From positions 29,767 through 93,766 of the forward strand of contig JBEHWJ010000003.1 in the NCBI GenBank assembly GCA_040217755.1: a stretch of 64,000 bases of DNA, read 5' to 3'. Both the position numbers and the translations under genes were made by a program. Source of the DNA: PHAA01 sp040217755 (lineage in GTDB: Bacteria > Bacillota > Syntrophomonadia > Syntrophomonadales > Syntrophomonadaceae). Below are positions 45,281-54,306 of this stretch, piece by piece. The notes beneath the pieces are model-generated. The model saw only the letters and a list, made by a program, of their open reading frames with translations. It searched no databases and was not told where the DNA came from. Numbering within the stretch: position 1 is the stretch's first letter; each line of letters begins with the position of its first letter.

Positions 45281-45874
45281 TCAGGATTTGCCTTTTACGA
45301 TGTTGTCAAAGAATCCCCTAACTGCACCGTACTGGGCATTCCAACCCTTGCGCAGATCCTGCAGCTTGTTCTGAAGTTCGGCCTGTTGGGCCAGCAGTTC
45401 CTGAAGTTCATCCCCCAACCGGGCGATCTCGTCTGAAGCATGGTGGTGGAACTTATCGACGGCACCCCAAGTGCTGTTCCAGACTTCGTTCCAGACTGCT
45501 CCCCAAACGTCACGTCCCGACATCTTGGTCACATCGATCTCGCTGCGCAGCGCTTCCTTGCGAGCTTTAAACAACTCCAGCAGTTCCGTCTGGTTGCGTT
45601 GGGCGCTGGTTTTGGCTTCCCCGACCATCTCACTCACGGATTTGATGATCATGTTCCACACGTAATCCCAGGCGGCCTCGCCTGACATGGCTGGATCATT
45701 AAGTTTGGGGTCGATGACTGCCTGTTTTACGTTGAGGGTCTTCTCCATTTCGCCATAGCCTGCCTCGAGCTCTTCTGACAGCTGATCCAGCCGGGCTATG
45801 CGGGTCTTTATCTCCTTGCTGACCCCGCTCAGTTCGGTTCTTAGTTTTTTTTCTATGCGCGCCTTGCCCTCCAT
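45281..45874 (-). CDS. Coiled-coil protein, possible granule-associated protein
   Basis: A 197-residue helical protein with two near-repeats of a Trp-rich segment (MSGEAAWDYVWNMI and MSGRDVWGAVWNEVWNS), each followed by a charged coiled-coil stretch. The N-terminus is a leucine-containing coil (IEKKLRTELSGVSKEI). ATG 45874 follows AAGGAGGGA. The tryptophan repeats could bind membranes or granule surfaces. The phasin idea is inference from neighbours; no phasin signature was seen. Confidence 0.55.
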   Translation of the reverse strand: MEGKARIEKKLRTELSGVSKEIKTRIARLDQLSEELEAGYGEMEKTLNVKQAVIDPKLNDPAMSGEAAWDYVWNMIIKSVSEMVGEAKTSAQRNQTELLELFKARKEALRSEIDVTKMSGRDVWGAVWNEVWNSTWGAVDKFHHHASDEIARLGDELQELLAQQAELQNKLQDLRKGWNAQYGAVRGFFDNIVKGKS

Positions 45875-46506
45875 CTCTATCCCTCCTTCTTTGTAGTTAT
45901 TGGGGGCCCGGGGTTTATTGGGGTCCATGCCGGCATCCGCTCGGATGGACGGGGATGGGTTGACGTTTTACGGGACCAGGTGGTCCGCGTAATTCCCGCC
46001 AGTTGGGTTGGCTGGTTGTTAAAAAGGGTGGGGTCTGCAGCCACGGCCGAGGGCCGGGCAGAGACCGAGGTATGCCTGCCGGCAATACGGGAGGAGCCAA
46101 TATCAAAAGAAAGCCAGTAGGGGCCGAATGGAAAATCCCCCCCACCGGGCCGGCTATCCGCGACATGGGGAACCATTTCCCGGCCGGGATGGATCTCATG
46201 CCAATCCTTTTGGCAGTCACAGTCACCCTTCCTTCCGTAAGTAAAATGATGATGCGACATTACCCGGGTACTAAATGATTTGACCTGCTGCCTATATATG
46301 TAATACTAATATACAATCTTTTGTCCAATTCTACTACCATTTTGTGCAGTTTGTATCAAACGGAACGTAAATGTTATCACCGGAACTGATCAAGGTTAGT
46401 AAAAGAAGGCGTATTGAGATCAGTCCAAAGCAGGTATAATTAAGATAGGAGACCCCGCTGACCTGGATGAAGTGTAACGCGGCATTTACGGAAAGGAGGG
46501 CTCAGC
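45875..46506. other. Intergenic stretch without a convincing gene
   Basis: 632 bases. Open frames here (for instance on the minus strand 45915-46260) have no ribosome binding site and poor composition. A perfect TATAAT at 46435-46440 with TTGAGA 15 bases upstream may be a promoter for the zinc ribbon gene. GC-rich stretches near 46030-46080 may form hairpins. Confidence 0.5.
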
Positions 46507-46665
46507 ATGGAAAACAAGATCGATGGTTACTGTACAGCCTGCGGCGAGGATACATGGTTCATCTATGACGAAGGGGATTGGATCTGCCGCAACTGCGGGG
46601 AGTTGAACACCCTGGGGGACCGCAATGAGGATGAAGCGCCTATCCTGGAGGACGACGAATTATAA
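46507..46665 (+). CDS. Small zinc-ribbon protein
   Basis: A 52-residue protein with a paired CxxC zinc ribbon: YCTACGED (Cys9, Cys12) and ICRNCGEL (Cys27, Cys30), followed by an acidic tail ending EDDEL. AAAGGAGGG lies 7 bases before the ATG. It stands 450 bases upstream of prkA, so a functional link is possible but not shown. Hypothetical, but the motif is unmistakable. Confidence 0.72.
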   Translation: MENKIDGYCTACGEDTWFIYDEGDWICRNCGELNTLGDRNEDEAPILEDDEL

Positions 46666-47116
46666 CTGCTCCGCAAGGACTTGCTTCATAAAATCGATTT
46701 TTATGGTTATCCCAAATAAAATAGGTTTGAATGCCGGGGTCGTAGAGGCCCCGGTTCTATGCAATGGCTTCACCCGCGTAATCATGCCGCTGCCGCCAAC
46801 GGTTAGACTCAGGTGGTCGTCAAAATTCACACTGTCTGCATTTACGCCCAATCAACCGGCCCGATGTATTCACGCTGTCCCTGCTGGTATCTGCGCTTAT
46901 CACCTCGACCTACCGCTGCCCGGGGTGGTAATTAATACCGCGCATAATCCCCCTTGGGGCCCGTTCCCCCGATCCCCCCACCGATTTCCTTAAATACCTG
47001 CACCGTAAAACCCATATCACCATATATTGCCTTATATATGAATTCAAGATATGCCGATGGGCGCATATAAATACTTATAAGCAAATATTTGTGATTAGAG
47101 AGGAGGATTGTTCTTG
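46666..47116. other. Intergenic stretch upstream of prkA
   Basis: 451 bases. CCGGGG (46734-46739) and CCCCGG (46749-46754) form a terminator-like hairpin after the zinc ribbon gene. The remainder is AT-rich near 47000-47100 and should hold the prkA promoter; no confident -35/-10 pair was found. Open frames lack ribosome binding sites. Confidence 0.5.
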
Positions 47117-49042
47117 ATGGATGAAGATCTTCAAGCGTTGATACACAAAGATCGCCAATCCGGCAGGCGCACTTCTTTCCAGGGTACCTTGCTGGATTAC
47201 CTCAAGCTGGTGAAGAAAGATCCCGACATAGCCATGCTGGCACATGAACGCATGTACAATGTCATAGTTAGTTGTGGGACAGAATCCGTCAATACCGAAG
47301 ACGATCAGCGCCTGAAAAGAATCTACGGCAAGGAAACCATTAAACGCTATAAGTTTTTTGAAGACGACTTTTATGGTATCGACAAGACCATAATGGAACT
47401 GGTCCGCTATTTTTATTCCGCTTCCATGCGCGGGGAGGAATCCCGCCAGGTCTTATACCTGGTCGGTCCGGTGGGTTCAGGCAAATCCTCTTTGATGGAG
47501 GCCCTCAAGAAGGCTTTGGAGCAGCATCCTCCCATCTATGTACTAAAGGACTGCCCCATGCGGGAAGACCCGCTGCACTTGATTCCCAAACACCTGCGGC
47601 CCAAGTTCTCAGAGATATTGGACCTCAACATCGAGGGCGACCTCTGTCCGGTGTGCCGCTATCGGCTGATCCACGAATACAAGGGGGAGTATGAAAATTT
47701 TCCGGTCGTCACCAAGGATTTTTCCATCCGCGCCCGCAATGGTATCGCGGTCGTACCCCCGGTCGATCCCAATAATCAGGATACCTCGGTCCTGGTCGGA
47801 TCGGTCGATATTTCAAAGATGGACCTGTATCCCGAGGATGACCCGCGGGTCCTGTCCCTGAATGGCGCCTTCAATGCCGGCAACCGGGGATTGGTCGAGT
47901 TCATCGAGATATTCAAAAACGATGTCGAATACCTCCACACCATCCTGACCGCCACCCAGGAAAAATCCATCCCTGCGCCGGGCAAGAACTCCATGATCTA
48001 TTTCGATGGCATCATCCTGGCCCATTCCAATGAATCCGAGTGGAACAAATTCAAATCCGACCATACCAATGAGGCCATCCTCGACCGTATAGTCAAGATA
48101 GAAGTCCCCTACTGCCTGGAATTGGACGAGGAAGTAAAGATATACCGCAAGATCCTGAAGAAGAGCAATTTCAAGGCTCACATCGCCCCCCATACCATCG
48201 AGATGGCTTCTATATTCGCCATCATCACCCGCCTCAACCCTTCTTCCAAGGTCGACATCATCGCCAAAATGCGTATCTACAACGGGGAAGAGATTCTGCA
48301 GAAGGACGCCACCCAGAAGGTTGACATCAAGGAGCTGCATGAAGAGGCGGGACGGGAGGGTTTCACCGGCATCAGCACCCGTTTCATAATCAAGGCCATC
48401 GACAATGCCTTATCAGAATCGGAGCATAATTGCATAAATCCTATCATCCTGCTCGATACCCTGGTCAAGTCGGTGCGGGCCAGTGACGTCAGCGATGAGG
48501 AGAAGAAAAGACAGCTCACCTTCCTGCAGGACGTAGTCAAAAAGGAGTACAACCGGATTCTTGAGAAGGAGGTTACCAAGGCCTTCATCCATGGTTTCAG
48601 GGAGCAGGCCGAATCCCTGTTCAACAACTACCTTGACCACGCCGAGGCTTATGTCAACAAGGTAAAGCTTAAAGACCGCAACACCGGCGAAGAGCTGGAT
48701 CCGGATGAGAAGTTTCTGGAATCGATCGAGTCCCAGCTGGGTTTGACCGGCAGCACGGCCCGCGGATTCCGCCACGATGTGACCGCCTACATGTTCTCCT
48801 TGCTCAGAAACGACCGCAAGATCGACTATGACAGCTACGAACCGCTGCGGGAGGCCATCGAGAAAAAGCTGGCCTATTCGGTCAAGGAATTATCGCGGGT
48901 GATAACCCAGGCCCGGGTTCGGGACAGTGAGCAGGGCGAGAAGTACAACCAGATGGTCGAGGAGATGAAGCTTAATGGCTATTGCGAACACTGCTGCAAT
49001 GTAGTCCTGAAATACGCCGCCAATAACCTGTGGAAAGACTGA
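47117..49042 (+). CDS. prkA: PrkA-type serine protein kinase
   Basis: AAA+-like protein kinase of the PrkA/YeaG family, 641 residues. Walker A is GPVGSGKS (117-124), and the N-terminal PrkA AAA domain is followed by the C-terminal kinase-like domain with SQLGLTGSTARGFRHDVTAY. In Bacillus, PrkA acts in sporulation-linked regulation; in Enterobacteria YeaG responds to nutrient stress. ATG 47117 is 10 bases after GGAGG; TTG 47114 is possible. It heads a set with YhbH and SpoVR, as in many bacteria. Confidence 0.96.
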   Translation: MDEDLQALIHKDRQSGRRTSFQGTLLDYLKLVKKDPDIAMLAHERMYNVIVSCGTESVNTEDDQRLKRIYGKETIKRYKFFEDDFYGIDKTIMELVRYFYSASMRGEESRQVLYLVGPVGSGKSSLMEALKKALEQHPPIYVLKDCPMREDPLHLIPKHLRPKFSEILDLNIEGDLCPVCRYRLIHEYKGEYENFPVVTKDFSIRARNGIAVVPPVDPNNQDTSVLVGSVDISKMDLYPEDDPRVLSLNGAFNAGNRGLVEFIEIFKNDVEYLHTILTATQEKSIPAPGKNSMIYFDGIILAHSNESEWNKFKSDHTNEAILDRIVKIEVPYCLELDEEVKIYRKILKKSNFKAHIAPHTIEMASIFAIITRLNPSSKVDIIAKMRIYNGEEILQKDATQKVDIKELHEEAGREGFTGISTRFIIKAIDNALSESEHNCINPIILLDTLVKSVRASDVSDEEKKRQLTFLQDVVKKEYNRILEKEVTKAFIHGFREQAESLFNNYLDHAEAYVNKVKLKDRNTGEELDPDEKFLESIESQLGLTGSTARGFRHDVTAYMFSLLRNDRKIDYDSYEPLREAIEKKLAYSVKELSRVITQARVRDSEQGEKYNQMVEEMKLNGYCEHCCNVVLKYAANNLWKD

Positions 49043-49142
49043 CATCCCAGACCGGACCGCTTCGGGATGCTGTTCGCCAGCAGTTCGGGGCCTCTGGCCT
49101 TTGGCTTTAATGATTCAGGATTGGAGATCGAGGTGATTCGAG

Positions 49143-50321
49143 TTGGCCATTTTTCGTGATTATGACAGCGGGGGCAGGGACAGGAGTGCCGAGGACCGCC
49201 GGCGCCACCGGCAGCTGGTGGAGGACTCGATCAAGAAGAATATCGGTAACATCATCGCCGAGGAGAGCATCATCGGCAAGAGCCGGGATAAGGTTATCAA
49301 GATCCCTATCCGCGGACTGAAGGAGTACCAGTTTATCTATGGGGAGAACCGCCCCGGAGTAGTGTCCGGAACTGGCGCTGAGAAACGCGGCGACCAGATC
49401 CGCGGTCGGCAACAATCACAGGACCCCGGTCACGGCCAGGCCGGCTCGGAGGAAGGCGAAGATTACTTCGAGACTGACATCACCCTGGAGGAGCTTATCC
49501 AATACCTGTTCGAGGACCTGGAACTGCCCAATATGGAGCGTAAGAAATTCTCTTACGTGGAGACGGAACGGAGCCACAAGCGTTGGGGCATACAACGGAA
49601 GGGCATCCCTCCCCGCCTGGCCCGCAAACGTTCGATGCAGGAGAAGATCAAGCGGCAGAAGTCCATGGAACGTGCATACCGGGAGCTGGGGCAGGATTGG
49701 GAGCAGGAACGCTTTCCTTTTCGTGAGGAAGACCTGCGTTACCAAAGGGTGAAGCCCGACCTGCGACCCCAATCCAATGCCGTGGTGATTTGCATGATGG
49801 ACAACTCCGGTTCCATGTACCAGAGCAAAAAATTCCTGGCCCGCAGCTTCTTCTTCTTGCTTTACCAGTTTGTAAGGTACCGCTATATCAATGTGGAACT
49901 GGTCTTCATCAACCACACCACCACCGCCCGGGAAGTCAACGAGGAGGAATTTTTCCACAAAGGCGAATCGGGCGGAACCTTTATCAGCAGCGCCTACGCA
50001 AAAGCGCTGGAGGTGATCAGCGAGCGTTACAGCCCGGAGGTATGGAACATCTATGCCTTCCATTGCAGTGACGGCGACAACTGGGTCCAGGATATTCCCA
50101 AAGCTATAGCCCTGGCCGGGGAGTTGTGCTCCCAATGCAACCTTTTCGGTTATGGGGAGATAAACGAGACCAGCGCCCAATTTTACAAACCGGAGAAGAC
50201 CATGATCGACCAGTTCGATGACCATCTGCAGGCAGCCAATTTCATGTCGGTTACCATAGATAACAAAGACGATATCTGGCCTGCGTTCAAAAAGCTCTTG
50301 ACCATAGCGGATAAGGAGTGA
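49143..50321 (+). CDS. yhbH: YhbH/DUF444 sporulation-associated protein
   Basis: A 392-residue VWA-containing protein of the YhbH (YeaH) family; the VWA-like metal site is MMDNSGSMY. The N-terminal GGRDRSAEDRRRHRQLVEDSI and a basic middle region are typical of the family. The start is TTG, 7 bases after GAGGTGA. It is always next to PrkA; here the gap is 100 bases. Its biochemical role is unknown, but it is needed together with PrkA and SpoVR in sporulation of Bacilli. Confidence 0.94.
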   Translation: MAIFRDYDSGGRDRSAEDRRRHRQLVEDSIKKNIGNIIAEESIIGKSRDKVIKIPIRGLKEYQFIYGENRPGVVSGTGAEKRGDQIRGRQQSQDPGHGQAGSEEGEDYFETDITLEELIQYLFEDLELPNMERKKFSYVETERSHKRWGIQRKGIPPRLARKRSMQEKIKRQKSMERAYRELGQDWEQERFPFREEDLRYQRVKPDLRPQSNAVVICMMDNSGSMYQSKKFLARSFFFLLYQFVRYRYINVELVFINHTTTAREVNEEEFFHKGESGGTFISSAYAKALEVISERYSPEVWNIYAFHCSDGDNWVQDIPKAIALAGELCSQCNLFGYGEINETSAQFYKPEKTMIDQFDDHLQAANFMSVTIDNKDDIWPAFKKLLTIADKE

Positions 50322-50325
50322 TCTG

Positions 50326-51699
50326 GTGGCTGACTACACTATATCGGACCTCGAGTATTATAACCGCCGCATCGAAGAGGCGGCCGCCGAGTTTGGACTG
50401 GATTGCTATCCCCAGGAGTTCGAGATCTGCAATTATGAGGATATGTTGAGTTACGAGGCCTACTCGGGCATGCCTTCGCGCTATCCTCACTGGAGTTTCG
50501 GCAAGGCCTGGGAGCGCAAGAAGACCTATTACCGCTACAATCTGGTGGGTCTTCCCTACGAGATGGTGATCAACTCCAATCCCTGCCTGGCCTATCTGAT
50601 GAAAGAAAACTCCTTGCTGCTGCAGGTGCTGACCATCGCCCATGTTTATGGGCACAACGACTTTTTCAAGAACAACCGTCTGTTTAAGGACGGCACCCGG
50701 GCGGACTACACTACCGAGATGTTCAAGTCTCATGCCAACCGGCTGCGGGAATACATAGCCGATCCCAGCATCGGTTACAACCGGGTGGAGCGGGTGCTGG
50801 ATGCAGCCCATGCCTTGCGTTTCCAGGTGCACCGCATCACCAATGAGAAGCATCTCCCCCCTGACGAGCTCAGGAAACGGATGATGGCCTCCTATTATAA
50901 TTCCCAGCCGGCCGGGCCGGGACCGGCTGCCAAGAAGGAGGTTCCGGATTGGAACCAGATACCCTTGGAACCGGACGAGGATATCCTGCTGTTCTTGATG
51001 CGCTACGCCCGCTTGACCGATTGGGAGAAAGACATCATCAATATCGTGCGGGAAGAGACCCGGTACTTCATCCCCCAGATCGAGACCAAGATAATGAACG
51101 AGGGCTGGGCCAGCTTTTGGCACTACCGTATACTTAACCACCTGCAACTGCCCCAGGAGATGCACCTGGAATTCATAAAGCGGCACAACCAGGTGGTCTG
51201 CGCCCATGAGGGAGGGCTCAACCCCTATCACCTGGGCTTCGAGATGTGGCGTAAACTCGAGCGTGAATCCAATGACCGGCACCGTATCTTTACCATAAGA
51301 GAGCAGGAACGGGACGTGTCCTTTATCCGCCGCTACCTGGACGAGGAACTATGCCGGGAGCTTAACCTGTTCCAATACCGCCAGACGGGCACCAACTATT
51401 TGGTAACCGAGGTCTCCGACCAACCGGGCTGGAAAAATATCCGCGACACGTTAGTGGCCAATGCCGGCATGAACGGGGTACCGGTGATAAAGGTGATCGA
51501 CATCGGCACCGGCAACGTCCTGGACCTGGCTCAGGAACAGGATGGCCGGGAGTTGCTGCTGAAGTATGCCCATGAGACCCTGAAATATATAGCCAGCCTC
51601 TGGGGGCACAAGGTGCGGCTGCATCTCAAAGTCAACGGCAGTTATCAGAACATCGTCTGCGACCACCAGGATATCTACGTCACCAACAGCCCGTCATAA
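50326..51699 (+). CDS. spoVR: SpoVR family protein
   Basis: Stage V sporulation protein R homologue, 457 residues, GTG start 4 bases after the YhbH stop. Characteristic segments are the N-terminal helical part with HWSFGKAWERKKT, the HVYGHNDFF motif (metal-binding His), and the C-terminal EGWASFWHYRI and HLGFEMWR stretches. In Bacillus it is involved in spore cortex formation, and in Enterobacteria it is YcgB. It ends the three-gene unit. Confidence 0.96.
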   Translation: MADYTISDLEYYNRRIEEAAAEFGLDCYPQEFEICNYEDMLSYEAYSGMPSRYPHWSFGKAWERKKTYYRYNLVGLPYEMVINSNPCLAYLMKENSLLLQVLTIAHVYGHNDFFKNNRLFKDGTRADYTTEMFKSHANRLREYIADPSIGYNRVERVLDAAHALRFQVHRITNEKHLPPDELRKRMMASYYNSQPAGPGPAAKKEVPDWNQIPLEPDEDILLFLMRYARLTDWEKDIINIVREETRYFIPQIETKIMNEGWASFWHYRILNHLQLPQEMHLEFIKRHNQVVCAHEGGLNPYHLGFEMWRKLERESNDRHRIFTIREQERDVSFIRRYLDEELCRELNLFQYRQTGTNYLVTEVSDQPGWKNIRDTLVANAGMNGVPVIKVIDIGTGNVLDLAQEQDGRELLLKYAHETLKYIASLWGHKVRLHLKVNGSYQNIVCDHQDIYVTNSPS

Positions 51700-51853
51700 C
51701 GGCCATCCCTGGTCAGTTTCATATTTTCGGTCCAACCTCGCTATTATCATGACTTACCCGAACAAGCCCCCGCTGCTGCCCGGACGTACAGAAGTGGGTG
51801 CTCGGTCGATATGGTCTTATTCCCATACCGTACCGCAGCATTCAGCGGCAGGC

Positions 51854-52354
51854 TCAATCACTGTAGATGAATTTAGGCGGCAGGGCTTTATATCCGATAG
51901 ACGCGGCCGCCTGGCTTATGGTCTGCATGCCTTGGGTGACCAGCATTTTGGAGGTGCCATGGGCCAGAATCTTGCCTTTACCGTCCCTGATGACCGCCTC
52001 TGCTTTGCAGATGCTGCGTCCCACTTTGATGCTTTTGCCTTCCACCATCAGATGTCCGTTTTGGGAGGCCCCCAGCATATCGGTCTGTACATCGAGGGAG
52101 GTATAGCCGGCGTCTGCTTCGATCTCACAATAGGATGCCCAGTAGGCGGCCGTATCGACCAGCGAGGTGTAAACGCCCCCGTGAACCGTGCCGAAGGGAT
52201 TCCAATGCTTTTTCTCCAGCTCACATTCCACCCGGCAGTAGCCGACACCTATTTCTTTGACGACCATGTTCAGAAGTATGAAATAGGGTCCCTGGTTGAT
52301 CATCTCGATGATACCCTCGATGTGTTCCGGATTGATCCGCCTCACCATCATCAT
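51854..52354 (-). CDS. PaaI-type hot-dog thioesterase
   Basis: A 166-residue acyl-CoA thioesterase-like protein. The motif HGGVYTSLVDTAAYWA is the PaaI/YbgC catalytic region (the usual HGG with a Asp), and the fold shows the beta-hairpin order of the hot-dog family. Three ATG codons follow AGGAGGAGG (52354, 52351, 52348), and GTG 52345 is also possible; the first is given. It stands alone between a plus-strand gene and a divergent cytochrome gene set. Confidence 0.82.
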   Translation of the reverse strand: MMMVRRINPEHIEGIIEMINQGPYFILLNMVVKEIGVGYCRVECELEKKHWNPFGTVHGGVYTSLVDTAAYWASYCEIEADAGYTSLDVQTDMLGASQNGHLMVEGKSIKVGRSICKAEAVIRDGKGKILAHGTSKMLVTQGMQTISQAAASIGYKALPPKFIYSD

Positions 52355-52465
52355 CCTCCTCCTATATTAATAGTAGATTAGACGTCTCTGGCATCTTGAG
52401 ACCTGCTCATGGGACAATGGGACCAACAAGCTATCGGTGCCTAAACCATAACCCCGGTTATCGGC

Positions 52466-53248
52466 TTACGCATAGCTGTGCAAACCGGGCAGCAATATAC
52501 TTACCCCGAAAAGCGTGAACAGGACCACTAAAAAGCCGATCACCACCAGCCAGGCACTGCGCCGCCCTTTCCATTCACTGGTCCGGCGGGCGTGCAGGTA
52601 GGCAGCATAGACGACCCAGGTCACCAGTGACCAGGTTTCCTTGGGATCCCAGCTCCACCAGTTGCCCCATACTTCCTCAGCCCATACCGCACCGGTGACG
52701 ATGACCAGAGTGAGGAGGGCGAATCCCCATACCACCAGCCGGTATATCCTGCGGTCGATTACCTTTAGAGCCGCTTCTTCCTGGTTGGCCTCGACCAGGT
52801 AGATTATCCCCAGGCAGAAGGCGATGGCAAAAGCCGAATAAGCCAATATAGCGGTCGCCACATGAGCAGTCAGCCACCGGCTCTGCAAAGCCGGCATCAA
52901 TGGCCGCAGGTCGGAAGGCAGGGAGCCGAGCATGGCAAAAAGCAGGGTAAGCAGCAGGGCTACCGCCAGGTCGAACACCGGGGCAGCCAGGGAACGGCGC
53001 ATGAAAAAGTACCCCAGTAGGATGATTAACACCATGAAGACTGAAAACTCATACATGTTGGCCAGGGGCAGGCGCCCGGAGTCTGTGACCCGCAGGGCCA
53101 GGATCACCAGCAGGAAAGCGGCCGCCAGGTACATGGGCAGCGGGGCGGCTTTATCCAACCAAGTGGCCGGTGACCACAAGCGGGCCAGATTGATCAACAC
53201 CGCCAGGACCAGGAGTAGGAAGGTTCCCATCAACAGATTCTCGGCCAT
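52466..53248 (-). CDS. resC: Cytochrome c assembly protein CcsA/ResC
   Basis: Integral-membrane haem-handling protein (260 residues, about seven helices) of System II cytochrome c assembly. The tryptophan-rich WWSWD (197-201) motif and following KETWSLVTW form the WWD haem-binding domain, and periplasmic His residues lie around it. Its gene lies between resB and the thioesterase, sharing the unit with resB (3-base gap). It should attach haem to the cytochromes encoded just upstream on the same strand. Confidence 0.93.
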   Translation of the reverse strand: MAENLLMGTFLLLVLAVLINLARLWSPATWLDKAAPLPMYLAAAFLLVILALRVTDSGRLPLANMYEFSVFMVLIILLGYFFMRRSLAAPVFDLAVALLLTLLFAMLGSLPSDLRPLMPALQSRWLTAHVATAILAYSAFAIAFCLGIIYLVEANQEEAALKVIDRRIYRLVVWGFALLTLVIVTGAVWAEEVWGNWWSWDPKETWSLVTWVVYAAYLHARRTSEWKGRRSAWLVVIGFLVVLFTLFGVSILLPGLHSYA

Positions 53249-53251
53249 GAG

Positions 53252-54280
53252 CTAATCCCCCTCCCGCGCAAAGAATAGGCGCCAGTAACGGCCCAGCAAG
53301 CCGAGCAGCAGAAGAATGAATCCGGCGAAGACCAGGTTCACCCCGGGGTCATATTTGATCTGCAGGCCGGAATAATAAGCATAATCCTCGAAGGAGAACC
53401 TATATTGGCCCATCCGTACCTCTTCACCGGGGGCTATCAGCGCCATATCCACCGTCCGGCCCGATTGCAGCAGACTCAACCCCAGGCAGGGGTTGTTGGG
53501 CAGGGTAGTACGGCTGAAGGCTCCATGCTGGTCTTCAGCGTAGTCCGGCAGGAATATGACCCGGACAGCATTATCCGGACCAGGCCCCAGCGGGAAAGTA
53601 TCATAGTCTTTGATATCCATCACCTGGGTGGAGCCATTCGTGGTGGCCTTGATTTTGAGCATCCATCCCCAGTTACTCTGGTAGACTTTGAGATTACCAG
53701 CCTGCAGGGGATTATTAACGTTGATCTTCAGGTTGTAATCCTGCTGCTCATATCCGGTCAGACTGATGTCGCTGGTGTACTGGCGGGGTTGAAAATCAGG
53801 GTAATATTCTATGGCAAAAGAATTCAGGGTGAGCTGTCCCGCCCCGAAACCATAATCGGCCAGATTCACTGCCTGCTGTTCGGCCACATCCACCAGGGCG
53901 CTGCGGGCGTATCCCAGGGACCATCCCGCCCCGGCCAGGATGACCACGATGGCCAGGTGAAAAACCAGGGACCCGGCGGTGGTTATAGAGCGAGCACGGC
54001 GCAGGCGCTGGAAGGCGCATACCAGGATGGCCAGGGTCAGGACCAGCATAAGCAGGTAAAACCACCAGGCCTGGTACAGATGACCCAGGGTGAGGAGATT
54101 TATCACTGCCCCCACCCCATCACCATAGGTGTGCAGATAGAAGGCCGGTGCCTCGCCTTGGGGTATAATCGTACCCAAGGCAGTTACGGCACCGACCAGT
54201 ATTAACAGATAGATCGCGAATTTCATCGAGGACAGCCAGGCAATCAGGTCCTTGTTAGCCTTTTTCTGTTTATCCAGCAC
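53252..54280 (-). CDS. resB: Cytochrome c assembly protein ResB
   Basis: System II partner of ResC (342 residues). Three N-terminal membrane helices, then a large extracytoplasmic domain (about 125-310) with beta strands, then one C-terminal helix. Typical ResB start segment SMKFAIYLLILVGAVTALGTIIPQGE. It lies immediately before resC and after nrfA, so the operon couples haem attachment to the multihaem cytochromes. Confidence 0.93.
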   Translation of the reverse strand: MLDKQKKANKDLIAWLSSMKFAIYLLILVGAVTALGTIIPQGEAPAFYLHTYGDGVGAVINLLTLGHLYQAWWFYLLMLVLTLAILVCAFQRLRRARSITTAGSLVFHLAIVVILAGAGWSLGYARSALVDVAEQQAVNLADYGFGAGQLTLNSFAIEYYPDFQPRQYTSDISLTGYEQQDYNLKINVNNPLQAGNLKVYQSNWGWMLKIKATTNGSTQVMDIKDYDTFPLGPGPDNAVRVIFLPDYAEDQHGAFSRTTLPNNPCLGLSLLQSGRTVDMALIAPGEEVRMGQYRFSFEDYAYYSGLQIKYDPGVNLVFAGFILLLLGLLGRYWRLFFAREGD

Positions 54281-54306
54281 GGCTCGAACCCCTTAGAGAA
54301 TCTTTT

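Noticed and set aside
45877..46260. Minus-strand frame upstream of the coiled-coil gene
   Set aside because: No ribosome binding site and no recognised domain; the His/Cys-rich start looks accidental.
46625..46993. Open frame upstream of prkA
   Set aside because: No ribosome binding site and unnatural composition rich in Pro and His.
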